Below are positions 1 to 8,608 of a DNA stretch of 64,000 bases, in pieces. Positions within the stretch are counted from its first letter, which is position 1. Each line of letters starts with the position of its first letter. The stretch covers positions 124,001-188,000 of the forward strand of contig NZ_RKQJ01000001.1 in assembly GCF_003814515.1 (NCBI RefSeq). The letters run 5' to 3'. Source of the stretch: Salinicoccus roseus (GTDB taxonomy: Bacteria > Bacillota > Bacilli > Staphylococcales > Salinicoccaceae). The notes under the pieces were generated by a model. The model had not been told where the DNA came from, ran no database searches, and saw nothing but the letters and a program-made list of their open reading frames with translations. A program made the translations under genes and the position numbers.

Positions 1-731
1 ATTGCTTCTATAATGAAGTGCTGGCGGAAGAGGGTTTCGTGCATATACGGAACTTCGAGGATATCGATTATCTGGAAGAAGGGGAGATCGGTGCGGTGCT
101 TGCTCTGGAAGGGGCGGATGCGATAGGGAATGATCTGATGAAGCTGAGGACCCTGTTCAGGCTGGGTGTGCTGTCCGTCGGCCTTACATGGAACGATGGC
201 AATCTTGCTGCCGACGGTGTAGGCGAGCACAGGGGCACCGGCCTGTCTAAATTCGGGTTCAATGTAGTGGATTGCTGCAACCGCCACAATGTCCTGGTGG
301 ATGTGAGCCATCTCAACCCTGAAGGCGTGGATGATGTCATCAGGAGTGCCGAGCGCGTCATCGCAACACATTCGAATGCAAGGGAAATATTCGACCATCG
401 GAGAAATCTCCATGATGCGCAGATAAAAGCGCTGATCAATAAAGACGGCATGGTCAACATCGTCTTCAATCCGCCCTTCATCGAGGATGGGACTCCCGGT
501 ATAGAAGCACTTTTCGCGCACATAGACCGGATCATCGAGCTTGGAGGTGAGCAGGCCATCGGACTCGGCTCGGATTTCGACGGCATCGCATCATATGTGG
601 AGGGACTTGAAGACGCAGGGAAATACCAGAACCTTGTAGAAGCGCTCGTCGAGAGGTATGGTGAAGACTTTGCTGAAAGGATCACTCATCTGAACTTCAT
701 GGAAAGGTACGTAAAAAAAGACTTGTCCTAA
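1..731 (+). CDS. Membrane dipeptidase (peptidase family M19), 3' part
   Basis: The reading frame is open from the first base of the window, so the start lies upstream; about 240 C-terminal residues are visible. The family are zinc dipeptidases of the renal dipeptidase type with a TIM-barrel fold that hydrolyse dipeptides. Visible family motifs are GLTWNDGN, DVSHLN, THSNARE followed by a basic RR segment, and GLGSDFDG near the C-terminus, which carry metal-binding and substrate-binding residues. The stop codon lies between the arms of a bidirectional terminator shared with the convergent lipoprotein gene. Family assignment is firm; the physiological substrate cannot be read from sequence. Confidence 0.9.
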   Translation, partial: CFYNEVLAEEGFVHIRNFEDIDYLEEGEIGAVLALEGADAIGNDLMKLRTLFRLGVLSVGLTWNDGNLAADGVGEHRGTGLSKFGFNVVDCCNRHNVLVDVSHLNPEGVDDVIRSAERVIATHSNAREIFDHRRNLHDAQIKALINKDGMVNIVFNPPFIEDGTPGIEALFAHIDRIIELGGEQAIGLGSDFDGIASYVEGLEDAGKYQNLVEALVERYGEDFAERITHLNFMERYVKKDLS

Positions 732-746
732 CTTGGACAAGTCTTT
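713..746. terminator. Bidirectional terminator between M19 dipeptidase and lipoprotein gene
   Basis: A 12-bp inverted repeat (717-728 with 735-746) and a 6-nt loop are flanked by an A-run on the left, which gives a good U-tract on the minus strand; the plus-strand U-tract is shorter. It sits between two convergent genes. Confidence 0.8.
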
Positions 747-1247
747 CTATGAGCCTTCATCGGGAGTAAGCTCCCCATAATGGTCCTGGATTTGATTATA
801 GCGTTCATCCACCAGCTCCTCTTGGGATTCTATTTCGGCAAGCATCGCATCGACTTCCTCTTTGAATTCGGAATCCCCGAGCGGGTTATAGTTGATGACG
901 GTACGGCTGAACTCCCCGTTCAGTTCAACGAGCGTCTCCAGGGAATCGATATAGGTGAGCATCTCTTCCTTGAGCTGTTCATGCTCTGATCCGGTGACCG
1001 AATAATTATGGATGGTCCGCCTGAAATCTTCAATTGCCGGAAGCATCTCATCGTAGATCAGCTTGAGCTGTGCTTCCCGGTCTGCCTCACCGCTGTCCTC
1101 CATTTCCTCGAGCATAGTGGAGAATTCGATTTCCAGTTCATCATGATTCCTCTCGAAAGCTTCGTAAAGTTCGTCCAGGGCATCCTGGTCAGCCTGCGTA
1201 CACCCTGCAAGAAGGAGAAATATGAGCAATGGAAGCAATTTTTTCAT
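747..1247 (-). CDS. Small helical lipoprotein, function unknown
   Basis: The 166-residue product begins with a lysine pair, a leucine-rich hydrophobic stretch and lipobox LLAGC (Cys16), so it should be exported and lipid-anchored to the outer face of the membrane. The mature part is highly charged and predicted helical, rich in Glu and Asp with heptad-like leucines, resembling the spacer-type lipoproteins of the YkyA kind, but I do not see enough to assign that family. A GAGGTGG ribosome binding site precedes the ATG. It converges on the dipeptidase gene and is divergent from the MFS exporter. The lipoprotein call is firm; the function is unknown. Confidence 0.8.
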   Translation of the reverse strand: MKKLLPLLIFLLLAGCTQADQDALDELYEAFERNHDELEIEFSTMLEEMEDSGEADREAQLKLIYDEMLPAIEDFRRTIHNYSVTGSEHEQLKEEMLTYIDSLETLVELNGEFSRTVINYNPLGDSEFKEEVDAMLAEIESQEELVDERYNQIQDHYGELTPDEGS

Positions 1248-1282
1248 AATACCACCTCATACTCATTTTAACACGTATCAGT

Positions 1283-1310
1283 TTGATTGAATCGTGATAT
1301 GTTGTATAAT
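1283..1310 (+). promoter_or_regulatory. Sigma-A promoter of MFS exporter operon
   Basis: TTGATT (1283-1288) and TATAAT (1305-1310) are separated by 16 bp, placing transcription start near 1317, shortly before the GGGTGG ribosome binding site of the exporter gene. Confidence 0.65.
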
Positions 1311-1342
1311 AATCAGGTTGACTTTTTGAATGGGTGGTTATA

Positions 1343-2488
1343 ATGAATAGAAAATTATTGGTGACATTTACCGTCGGCGTCTTTCTTCTTGGCATGATGG
1401 AACTCATCATTTCGGGTATATTGGAGCTGATGAGTTCGGATCTCGGCATTTCGAATGCCCTGACAGGACAGCTGATTACAGTATATGCAGTGAGCTTTGC
1501 GGTTTTTGGTCCCATACTCGTCAAAGCAACTGAAAAATTAAGGCCCAAACCCGTCATCCTTGTTTCCCTGATTGTCTTCATTCTCGGGAATATAATCTTC
1601 GGATTGTCCAGTACATTCATGATGCTGGCATTGGGTCGGGTCATCACAGCACTTGCAGCAGCAGTGTTCATCGTCAAGATTATGGATATGACTGTGCTGC
1701 TTTCGGAACCGGCCATACGCGGACGTATGATTGCACTGGTTTATATGGGCTTCAGTGCAGCAAATGTCTTCGGCATTCCAATCGGAACAATCATCGGACA
1801 GCAGTTCGGCTGGCGGGTCATTTTCTGGCTTGTTATTGCCATTGCAGTTATAGTAGGATTAGGCATCATTGCCCTGGCCCCGAATAAAAGGGGAGAGGAT
1901 CTGGGTGATCCTGTTCCGGACAAGATACTGGACAGAAGGAACATCGTACTCTACATAGGGGTGACGATGTCTGTACTGATCGGAAACTATATCGTCCTCG
2001 GCTACATTTCACCACTGATGACCACCAATGGCTACAGTATAGAAAACGTCTCCATTGCACTGCTGATTGCCGGTGTAGGCGGCATGCTTGGAACCATCCT
2101 TGGCGGCAATCTGGTCGATAGGATTGGTACACGACGAACCTTGATGATCATGCTGTCGCTGTTCATCATATCGATGGCGGCGATGCCGCTGATATATGGC
2201 ATTCCGGTGCTGTTCTATATCAACCTGTTCCTCTGGAGCCTCTTCCAGTGGAGTACAAGCCCGGCTGTGCAAAGCGGCCTGGTCGAGAATGTACAGGGTT
2301 CTGCAGCTGTGGTCTTCAGCTGGAACATGTCCGGCCTCAACCTCGGCATCGGCATCGGGGCCGTCATCGGCGGCATCTACATCAGCCAGTTCGACATCGG
2401 ATATGCACCATGGCTCAGTGTATTCATCATCGCCATGGGTCTCCTGTGCGCCGTATTCGTCAAGGAGACGGAAAAATCCTACCAATAA
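1343..2488 (+). CDS. MFS transporter, DHA1-type drug:H+ antiporter-like
   Basis: The 381-residue protein has about twelve hydrophobic segments. The first half contains the antiporter-like motif FGIPIGTIIGQQFGWR (about 143-158), and the central loop leads to GGNLVDRIGTRR (about 254-265), the MFS loop signature. Length and motifs fit the DHA1 family, which includes AraJ/YdhP-like sugar or drug exporters. I chose the ATG at 1343 because GGGTGG lies five bases upstream; an in-frame GTG three codons earlier overlaps that ribosome binding site. The next gene follows after 25 bp, probably in the same transcript. The substrate is unknown. Confidence 0.88.
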   Translation: MNRKLLVTFTVGVFLLGMMELIISGILELMSSDLGISNALTGQLITVYAVSFAVFGPILVKATEKLRPKPVILVSLIVFILGNIIFGLSSTFMMLALGRVITALAAAVFIVKIMDMTVLLSEPAIRGRMIALVYMGFSAANVFGIPIGTIIGQQFGWRVIFWLVIAIAVIVGLGIIALAPNKRGEDLGDPVPDKILDRRNIVLYIGVTMSVLIGNYIVLGYISPLMTTNGYSIENVSIALLIAGVGGMLGTILGGNLVDRIGTRRTLMIMLSLFIISMAAMPLIYGIPVLFYINLFLWSLFQWSTSPAVQSGLVENVQGSAAVVFSWNMSGLNLGIGIGAVIGGIYISQFDIGYAPWLSVFIIAMGLLCAVFVKETEKSYQ

Positions 2489-2513
2489 TGCCAGTAAAAG
2501 GGTGTGAGTTCAA

Positions 2514-2813
2514 ATGTTCATCAGATTGATACTGATTATTGCACTGTCATTTTTCGTCATATATGGACTCAACTATCTGGATCTCGCAGATATCGGCTAC
2601 AGTTTCCAGACTGTGGCTGTGACAGCCATCGTACTGATTGTGCTCGGGATTCTTTACCGCGTATTTACGAAATTCCTGAAAGTGCTGCTCTTCGTGTTCG
2701 TATTTCTGCCGCTCGTGGCACTGCTCATATATTATCTCTACTCCTTTGTTACAGGCACTCCGATGGAGATGCCTGATATGGATTGGATCGAAAAGGGAAC
2801 TCAATGGCTTTGA
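2514..2813 (+). CDS. Small three-segment membrane protein, unknown
   Basis: This 99-residue protein is mostly hydrophobic, with three likely membrane helices (about residues 1-19, 30-48 and 53-78) and a short acidic tail containing two Met-Pro turns. I do not recognise the family. It follows the MFS exporter by 25 bp and shares its terminator, whose 5' arm encodes the last residues of this protein, so it is probably co-transcribed with the exporter. A GGGTGTGAG-like ribosome binding site precedes the ATG. Confidence 0.7.
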   Translation: MFIRLILIIALSFFVIYGLNYLDLADIGYSFQTVAVTAIVLIVLGILYRVFTKFLKVLLFVFVFLPLVALLIYYLYSFVTGTPMEMPDMDWIEKGTQWL

Positions 2814-2823
2814 GTTCCCTTTT
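2791..2823 (+). terminator. Terminator of MFS / small membrane protein operon
   Basis: A 13-bp perfect inverted repeat (2791-2803 with 2811-2823) has a 7-nt loop and ends in TTTT. The stop codon of the preceding gene starts the 3' arm. Confidence 0.85.
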
Positions 2824-2853
2824 ACTATTGAAACGATGTATTATAATCGTAAA

Positions 2854-2862
2854 TGGTATAAT
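2854..2862 (+). promoter_or_regulatory. Possible extended -10 promoter for DUF418 gene
   Basis: TGG-TATAAT (2854-2862) is an extended -10; no convincing -35 is seen at normal spacing. It lies 34 bp before the DUF418 start codon. A second TATAAT at 2842-2847 is an alternative. Confidence 0.4.
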
Positions 2863-2896
2863 CGAATAAAGAATTCTCTAGTTCAGGAGGCATGCT

Positions 2897-4087
2897 ATGC
2901 AACACGACTATTCGCCTGTGCAGTCATCAACCAGGGTGTTCGAAATTGATGCGGTACGGGGCTTTGCACTTTTTGGCATATTGATGATGAATATCATGAG
3001 TTTTGCCGGCCCACATATGGAAGATCAACTGACGATGAATACGAGTGATATCTATTCCGGTACCAATTCAATCGTCATATTTCTGATCAATACGCTTGTA
3101 ACTTCCAATTTCTATACGATGTTTTCCTTCCTTTTTGGGCTCGGCTTCTACATCTTCCTATCCCGGGCCGAAAAGAAATCAGGGTCTACATATCTATTAT
3201 TCATTCGCAGGATGATCATCCTGCTTGTCATCGGCATCATTCATGCTGTATTCATCTGGTATGGTGATATCCTTACCGTCTATGCAATCACAGGACTGCT
3301 GCTTATTTTCTTCTATCGTCTGCCTCCGAAGTTCAACCTTGCCATCTCGTTTGTGATTCTTCTGCTCGGCACTGTATTCGTACTGCTGCTCACGCTTCTG
3401 ATGTTTTCAATACGGGATGTCGACATGGGTGCACTTCCTGCCTCTGGTTACGGTGTGGATATGATGGCCGCAGCTGCGGGGTCCTATGGTGAGATCATTT
3501 CACTGAATATATCCATATTCGGACTGATGATGACGAATAATATAGTGATGGTGCCACTTGTACTCGCCATTTTCCTCATCGGTCTTTATGCCGGGCAGAA
3601 AGGCTATTTCGAAAGACTGTCTTCCATCCGTGGAATGCTGTGGAAAGTAGCTGTTTTGGGCATCGGCATCGGTCTGCCGATAAAACTGGCTACCGGATAT
3701 GGGATGACATACGGCATGGATGACCCTGTATGGTCTATTGCCACGATGCTCGCATATACAGCAGGAGGACCATTGATGTCACTTGGATACATCGCACTCC
3801 TCCTTCTTATACTCGGACGTTTTGAAGGGCTCACCAGGCTGCTTCAGCCGGTGGGGCAGATGGCATTGACGAACTATATCATGCAGAGCGTACTCATGAT
3901 CGTCCTGTTTTTCGGGTTCGACCTCTTCAATACGATCGGGGCGGTATGGTTCCCTCTGATTGTACTTTCAACATTCATGCTGCAGATTGTTCTCAGCCAC
4001 ATATGGATGAAGGCATTCAGCTATGGTCCGCTCGAGTGGATCTGGCGCATACTGACATATGGCAGAATATTGCCGATAAAAAAATAA
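2897..4087 (+). CDS. DUF418 family membrane protein
   Basis: The 396-residue protein opens with the family signature EIDAVRGFALFGILMMN and has about ten hydrophobic segments ending in the DUF418 region around LTNYIMQSVLMIVLFFGF. Members resemble YeiB and are multi-pass membrane proteins of uncertain, possibly transport or acyl-transfer-related, function. CAGGAGG precedes the ATG by 7 bp. It is a single gene between its own promoter and a bidirectional terminator shared with the convergent DUF421 gene. Family call firm, function unknown. Confidence 0.85.
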   Translation: MQHDYSPVQSSTRVFEIDAVRGFALFGILMMNIMSFAGPHMEDQLTMNTSDIYSGTNSIVIFLINTLVTSNFYTMFSFLFGLGFYIFLSRAEKKSGSTYLLFIRRMIILLVIGIIHAVFIWYGDILTVYAITGLLLIFFYRLPPKFNLAISFVILLLGTVFVLLLTLLMFSIRDVDMGALPASGYGVDMMAAAAGSYGEIISLNISIFGLMMTNNIVMVPLVLAIFLIGLYAGQKGYFERLSSIRGMLWKVAVLGIGIGLPIKLATGYGMTYGMDDPVWSIATMLAYTAGGPLMSLGYIALLLLILGRFEGLTRLLQPVGQMALTNYIMQSVLMIVLFFGFDLFNTIGAVWFPLIVLSTFMLQIVLSHIWMKAFSYGPLEWIWRILTYGRILPIKK

Positions 4088-4110
4088 GACCCGATGGGTC
4101 TTATTTTTTT
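4083..4110. terminator. Bidirectional terminator, DUF418 / DUF421
   Basis: AATAAGACCC (4083-4092) pairs with GGGTCTTATT (4096-4105), followed by a T-run on the plus strand; A-rich sequence on the left serves the minus strand. The stop codon of DUF418 is in the 5' arm. Confidence 0.85.
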
Positions 4111-4640
4111 ACTTCCCTGAACAGCCGGTCCAAGCTTGGCTCATCGGATTGATTGCTGATGACGGAAATGCTGCCGTCGGTTTCAAGGACGACCGCCATG
4201 ACTTCCGACATGTCATCCTTGCCGCTTGAGCGGGCCGCCTGCCTGATTTCAATTTCCAGCACGCGTTCCTTCTTCATGTTCTGTGTCAGGAATTCCCCAT
4301 TATAATAGAGGAGGGCGGGCTGTGATTTGATCAGGCTGCTGAAGGCCCGGCTCTTTACAGAGAGTTTGGTGAAGATGTACTGCATGATGACAAGGACAAG
4401 GAATGCAGTCAGTCCCTGGGCAATTGTAATGTCCTTGCTCGTGATGATGCTGGCAAGGATGGAACCGAGTGCGATCGTCACGATGAAGTCAAAGGCGTTC
4501 ATCTTGGTCAGGGTCCGCTTGCCGCTCACGCGGAGGATGACCACGAGTGAGAGGTAGGCCATGATGCCGACCAGTACCGTCCGGATGATGACCTCAAAGT
4601 CATTGAATATAATCTTATCGAATTCGAGGATGATATCCAC
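4101..4640 (-). CDS. DUF421 / YetF-domain membrane protein
   Basis: The 179-residue product has three N-terminal hydrophobic segments including LRVSGKRTLTKMNAFDF, the hallmark of the YetF/DUF421 family, then a small soluble alpha/beta domain with the KSQPALLYYNGE segment. Related Bacillus proteins are envelope proteins, some linked to spores. Start selection is awkward: the GTG at 4640 directly abuts the GGGAG ribosome binding site, leaving almost no spacer, so translation may be coupled to the upstream C45 gene, which ends 10 bp before. The last residues overlap the shared terminator. A second DUF421 gene lies at 10235. Confidence 0.85.
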   Translation of the reverse strand: MDIILEFDKIIFNDFEVIIRTVLVGIMAYLSLVVILRVSGKRTLTKMNAFDFIVTIALGSILASIITSKDITIAQGLTAFLVLVIMQYIFTKLSVKSRAFSSLIKSQPALLYYNGEFLTQNMKKERVLEIEIRQAARSSGKDDMSEVMAVVLETDGSISVISNQSDEPSLDRLFREVKK

Positions 4641-4650
4641 CTCCCTGGAA

Positions 4651-5703
4651 TTAGATTCTGGATTTCAACTGCCAGTCGGCGCTTGTGAAGCTGAGGTCAG
4701 TATCGATTTTTCCATTAAGCTTTGTTTCTGTAATGCCTGTGCCATCCAGCCAGGCTGCAAAATCAAATTCATGCATTTGTCCCTCTCCGCCTAGACGGAT
4801 GCCGGCCTTCAAGTTCTTCCGGTCATATATGGATGTATGGATGGTGCCGGCCCAGCTTTTGTAGTTGTCCACAAAAAGGCCGTGTACCGGATCGGTGAAG
4901 CGTGTGAGGAGTTCTTCCCTTGATGGTGAATGTATGTCCTGCAGTATATCAAGGCGCTCCTTCGAATCGACGAGGTATCTCCGATTTTCATGCGCCAGCT
5001 TTTCATAGTGGTTGGTGCAGATCTGCGCTTCACGGAATTCCATGCCGCGTGCTGAAGTTTCCGCAATGAAGGAATGATTCTCCCTATCCTGGATGATGTA
5101 GCTGAAGCCGCCGCGATGGGGGAGTTCCTTAAGCAATGCAGCCGCTTCTTCCGTTGTCCTGCACAATTCGAGGATGAAGCGGCCGATGATGAAGCACGTG
5201 AACCCATCGAAAGGCTGTTTCCTGTTCATGAAATTGTAGGCCATGACGAGGCCATGTTCATTCATGCCGTCCATTCTACCCGTTACCCTGGATGCGGGTC
5301 CGATATGCGCATATCCATGACCGGGCTTGAAAAGTTTATACATTCCATCATAAGTATTGGGATGATAGTCATAGTTCCTGATGAATATGTCGTCATCCAT
5401 GTAGACGCTGCATCCGTTGTCCCGCGGTGATACCCTGTAGTGGGCAAGATTAAGGAGGACTTCGCGGTCTGTGATTTCAAGGGATTCCTGAAGGCCCATG
5501 ATCTCCTCCCAGATATGAGGAGCGAAATGCATATAGAGCTGCTTTGTTTCATCGTAGTCGAGGTCGAACTTCGGCCGGCGTTTTATCCACTCGTAGTTCC
5601 TGTTCTGCATATAGTGTGTCTGCTTGAGCCACTCCCCCTGCTGCACCCCATAGTCGAAATGAGTGCCTCTGAAGGGCTGGACGGCCGCGTGTATCTTCTG
5701 CAT
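4651..5703 (-). CDS. C45-family autoproteolytic acyltransferase/hydrolase
   Basis: The 350-residue protein resembles acyl-CoA:6-aminopenicillanic acid acyltransferase-like Ntn hydrolases. The expected self-cleavage site is NGCSVY, with Cys98 as the new N-terminal nucleophile, followed by IRNYDYHP and GRMDGMNEHGL, typical strand segments of the fold. Such enzymes hydrolyse or transfer acyl amide groups in the cytoplasm after self-processing; the substrate here is unknown. It is the first gene before DUF421 (10 bp gap) and lies 15 bp after the histidine phosphatase gene on the same strand, so a three-gene operon is likely. The ATG at 5703 is plausible. Confidence 0.8.
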   Translation of the reverse strand: MQKIHAAVQPFRGTHFDYGVQQGEWLKQTHYMQNRNYEWIKRRPKFDLDYDETKQLYMHFAPHIWEEIMGLQESLEITDREVLLNLAHYRVSPRDNGCSVYMDDDIFIRNYDYHPNTYDGMYKLFKPGHGYAHIGPASRVTGRMDGMNEHGLVMAYNFMNRKQPFDGFTCFIIGRFILELCRTTEEAAALLKELPHRGGFSYIIQDRENHSFIAETSARGMEFREAQICTNHYEKLAHENRRYLVDSKERLDILQDIHSPSREELLTRFTDPVHGLFVDNYKSWAGTIHTSIYDRKNLKAGIRLGGEGQMHEFDFAAWLDGTGITETKLNGKIDTDLSFTSADWQLKSRI

Positions 5704-5718
5704 ATGATCAATGCTCCT

Positions 5719-6309
5719 TTATCCATTATGCTCTTCCTGTCTGCCCTCTGTATACGTCGGTACGTTATATGTGTGCACATGCCATTCGGAATCGATGAAT
5801 TCGATGTGGCTCAAGCTGCAGTTGTCGAGCTTAGTCCTGAGCATATCGATTTCATCGCTGTATAGTGCAAGTATGGACTTGATCGTCCGAGAGTGGGCAG
5901 TGAGCAGCACATACTGACCCTCGAACTGTTCATGGATATATTTTATGGCTTTTTCAGCACGGGCGGACAGTGCTGAAAATGTCTCAGCACCGGGAAGCTC
6001 ACCATTCGGATACTTTTCGATGATATGGTCGATGTGGCTCCCTTCAAGCGTGCCGAAGTGCTGTTCTTTCAGTTCCTCCATCGTATGGATCGGAAGGTGA
6101 TGGTGCTGGTTTATGATTTCCGCTGTGCGGTAGGCGCGGCCGAGCGGACTTGAAACAATCGTGTCGAAGGGTTCATCCATTAATTTTTCAGCGGCACACT
6201 GCGCCTGATATTCCCCTTCAGCATTCAGGGGGATGTCTGAAGAACCCTGGAGTTTCCTCAGATGGTTATATTCCGTGAGGCCGTGCCTCACTAGGCAGAT
6301 TCTGGTCAT
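5719..6309 (-). CDS. Histidine phosphatase family protein (phosphoglycerate mutase-like)
   Basis: The 196-residue protein starts MTRICLVRHG, with the phospho-accepting RHG (residues 8-10), the SSPLGRAYRTAE segment with the phosphate-binding Arg, a Glu near residue 82 and the second catalytic His139 in TAHSRTIKS. This is the branch of broad phosphatases (GpmB/CobC/PhoE-like) rather than glycolytic Gpm. I moved the start to 6309 because GAGGTG lies 8 bp upstream; the longer form at 6321 would include that ribosome binding site. It probably heads an operon with the C45 hydrolase and DUF421. Confidence 0.87.
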   Translation of the reverse strand: MTRICLVRHGLTEYNHLRKLQGSSDIPLNAEGEYQAQCAAEKLMDEPFDTIVSSPLGRAYRTAEIINQHHHLPIHTMEELKEQHFGTLEGSHIDHIIEKYPNGELPGAETFSALSARAEKAIKYIHEQFEGQYVLLTAHSRTIKSILALYSDEIDMLRTKLDNCSLSHIEFIDSEWHVHTYNVPTYTEGRQEEHNG

Positions 6310-6425
6310 GGTACACCTCATTATTATTTTACATATATGATAACATGAGAATGAAATGATAGGTGAACGAAGGAACTTTTGTTAAAATGGAACATAAGAG
6401 TGGAAAGTAATGGAGGGTATGGACA

Positions 6426-7148
6426 TTGAAGAGAAGGATGGCGGTCATCGCCGATATACATGGCAACTATGATGCGTTGTCAGAGGTGATGAAGGATATG
6501 GAAAAGTTCGATATTGATGCGGTCTACTGTCTGGGGGACATCGTTTCGCTGGGCCACCAGACCAATGAAGTTCTGGAACTGCTTACGGGGCTTCCGAACC
6601 TCACAATCATCCGCGGCAACCACGATGAAGAGGTATTGAAGGCTTTCCGGCACATACCTTCTGAAGTCACCGGTCCCGAGCATGATCACCACGTGTGGGT
6701 GGCAGAGCATCTGGATCCGGTGTATGAACAGTACCTCGCAACGCTTCCCCTCACACAGACGCGGGAAAAGGGAGGCAGACAGATCCTGCTTACACATTAC
6801 CATCTGGAATCGGACGATACATATAGTGCGATTGACCCTGCACCATCTGTGGAGAGCCTGGCGTCCATCTACGGGGGTAGGGGGCATGACATCGTCCTTT
6901 TCGGCCATGATCATATGAGACACCATTTCGAACATGGCCATCAGCTATTCCTGAATCCAGGAGCGCTTGGGGTCACACCCAAAGCCTATGCCCCCTACAT
7001 GATCATCGAAATCGAGGATGACGGCGCGGTGCACATCACCCATAGGAACATCCATTACGACCGCAGTGCCTTCATTGATGGACTCAGGAAAGAAAATCCA
7101 CCAGCGCTTGATTTCATATTGAATGTACTGCTTAAGGAAAGGAGGTAG
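6426..7148 (+). CDS. Calcineurin-like metallophosphoesterase
   Basis: The 240-residue protein carries the full set of dinuclear metal motifs: DIHGN near the N-terminus, GDIVSLG, RGNHDE and LFGHDHMRHHF, with NPGALG following. This is the YfcE/YmdB-like branch of small cytosolic phosphoesterases; the substrate is unknown. The TTG at 6426 is favoured because GGAGGG ends 8 bp before it; an ATG four codons later is an alternative. The GNAT gene begins 3 bp after the stop, and the esterase 17 bp after that, suggesting one operon. Confidence 0.88.
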   Translation: MKRRMAVIADIHGNYDALSEVMKDMEKFDIDAVYCLGDIVSLGHQTNEVLELLTGLPNLTIIRGNHDEEVLKAFRHIPSEVTGPEHDHHVWVAEHLDPVYEQYLATLPLTQTREKGGRQILLTHYHLESDDTYSAIDPAPSVESLASIYGGRGHDIVLFGHDHMRHHFEHGHQLFLNPGALGVTPKAYAPYMIIEIEDDGAVHITHRNIHYDRSAFIDGLRKENPPALDFILNVLLKERR

Positions 7149-7151
7149 AGT

Positions 7152-7646
7152 ATGGAAATCCGTGCGATAGAAATGCGGGATATTGAACAGTTCCTGAACC
7201 TGCTTGTGACATTGGAGGAGAACAGCAAAGATGACCTGTACGAAGATCAGCCCCTCAACATTTCAAATACCGAGACGCTGCTCTCTTCAGTACTGCAGAA
7301 CGCTAAACGTCAGATCTTCGTCGCCAGAGACAACCAGAGGATTGTAGGATACATCAGTCTGGCGGGGAACCATAATGAAATGACGGCGCACCGGGCCAAC
7401 GTGTCACTGGGGGTACTCCAGACGGACCAGCAGAACAGCATCGGCAGAAATCTGCTGAATGCAGCCATACATTGGGCGGAAGAGAATCGCATCCACCGAC
7501 TTGAGCTTTCCATACGGGATGATTTTGCTGAAGAAATCGAGCTGTATAAAGCACTTGGCTTCAAGAAGGAGGGTGAACGGGTCGATGCCCTGTTCATCGA
7601 CGGGAAGTACAGGAACGAAATATACCTTTACAGGCTGATCAATTGA
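7152..7646 (+). CDS. GNAT family N-acetyltransferase
   Basis: The 164-residue protein is a single GNAT domain: a mid-protein beta strand IVGYISLAG, an acyl-CoA-binding region around VLQTDQQNSIGRNLLNAAI (a loose version of the R/Q-x-x-G-x-G/A loop) and a C-terminal LYKALGFKKEGE, typical of the family. It presumably transfers an acetyl group to an amine on a small molecule or protein. AGGAGG lies 7 bp upstream of the ATG, inside the end of the metallophosphoesterase gene. It is part of a short operon with its neighbours. Confidence 0.85.
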   Translation: MEIRAIEMRDIEQFLNLLVTLEENSKDDLYEDQPLNISNTETLLSSVLQNAKRQIFVARDNQRIVGYISLAGNHNEMTAHRANVSLGVLQTDQQNSIGRNLLNAAIHWAEENRIHRLELSIRDDFAEEIELYKALGFKKEGERVDALFIDGKYRNEIYLYRLIN

Positions 7647-7663
7647 AATGATGGGGGAGACAC

Positions 7664-8584
7664 ATGAATCTGCAAAGCTTTTATATTGGTGAAAAACATG
7701 CTGAAGTGACGATGATGCTTGGGGAAAGTGCAGTACATGAGAAGGAGGGCAGGCCGGCAGTGGTCATCTGCCCGGGCGGGAGCTATATGTATGTATCCGA
7801 AAGGGAAGCGGAACCTGTAGGATATGAGTTTCTGGCTAAAGGCTATCATGTATTTATACTCAGATATTCTACAATCGGTTCGGCCATGCGCAGGGAAGGC
7901 AGGCAGACCAACAGGGATGAACTGTATCAGATAGCATCCATGGTGGAGCAGGACGAGGTGCTCGGATCGGAATTCCCAGGGCCTCTTGTGGAATTGGCTC
8001 AGACGATCACCTTCATCCGCGAAAACTGTCATGAATTCAACGTGAACCCCGACCAGATCGGCGTCGTCGGCTTCTCTGCCGGTGGGCACCTGGCTGCAAG
8101 CCTTGGCGTCCACTGGAATTCCGATTGGTTGAGCAGCCTTACAGGACAGGAACCGAGATGGTACCGTCCGAACTTCCAGGTGCTGGCCTATCCGATACTG
8201 GACTATATGCTGAACAGGGATATAGCCGAGGAACGCGGCATCGGCGATCCGAAGTACATGACGACCGCTTCAAGGATGGTATTCGGACACGCTGCGGAAG
8301 ACGAAACCATCGATCGTGCAGACCTCAAGGCCCATGTGTCCAAAGATACACCGCCGACCTTCATCTGGCATACCGTTGAAGACCGGCTCGTCTTTGTACA
8401 GAACGCCCTGGATTTTGCGAAGGCGCTCGAGAAGTTTCAGATACCGTGGGAGCTCCATACTTTCAAGAGCGGCAGCCATGGGCTGAGCCTTGCCACAGAA
8501 GTGACCGGCAGGGTGGACTTACGCGCTTCCCAGTGGACCGGACTCATGTTCAGCTGGCTTGATGAAGTGCTGGAAAAAAATTAG
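7664..8584 (+). CDS. Alpha/beta hydrolase, acetyl-xylan esterase-like
   Basis: The 306-residue protein has the oxyanion-hole segment CPGGSY (about 36-41), the nucleophile elbow GFSAGGH with Ser138, a later acid candidate in HTVEDRL, and the catalytic His in SGSHGLSL. This is the BD-FAE/xylan-esterase-like branch of intracellular esterases, without a signal peptide. GGGGGAG precedes the ATG. It ends the metallophosphoesterase-GNAT-esterase run. The natural substrate is not evident. Confidence 0.87.
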   Translation: MNLQSFYIGEKHAEVTMMLGESAVHEKEGRPAVVICPGGSYMYVSEREAEPVGYEFLAKGYHVFILRYSTIGSAMRREGRQTNRDELYQIASMVEQDEVLGSEFPGPLVELAQTITFIRENCHEFNVNPDQIGVVGFSAGGHLAASLGVHWNSDWLSSLTGQEPRWYRPNFQVLAYPILDYMLNRDIAEERGIGDPKYMTTASRMVFGHAAEDETIDRADLKAHVSKDTPPTFIWHTVEDRLVFVQNALDFAKALEKFQIPWELHTFKSGSHGLSLATEVTGRVDLRASQWTGLMFSWLDEVLEKN

Positions 8585-8608
8585 AGGACGCTGCTTTCAG
8601 CGTCCTCT
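8583..8608 (-). terminator. Terminator, strongest on minus strand
   Basis: An 11-bp inverted repeat (8583-8593 with 8598-8608) has a CTTT loop. The T-run (from the A-run at 8575-8581) is on the minus strand, which fits termination of the small gene at 8597; it can also block the convergent esterase transcript. Confidence 0.75.
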
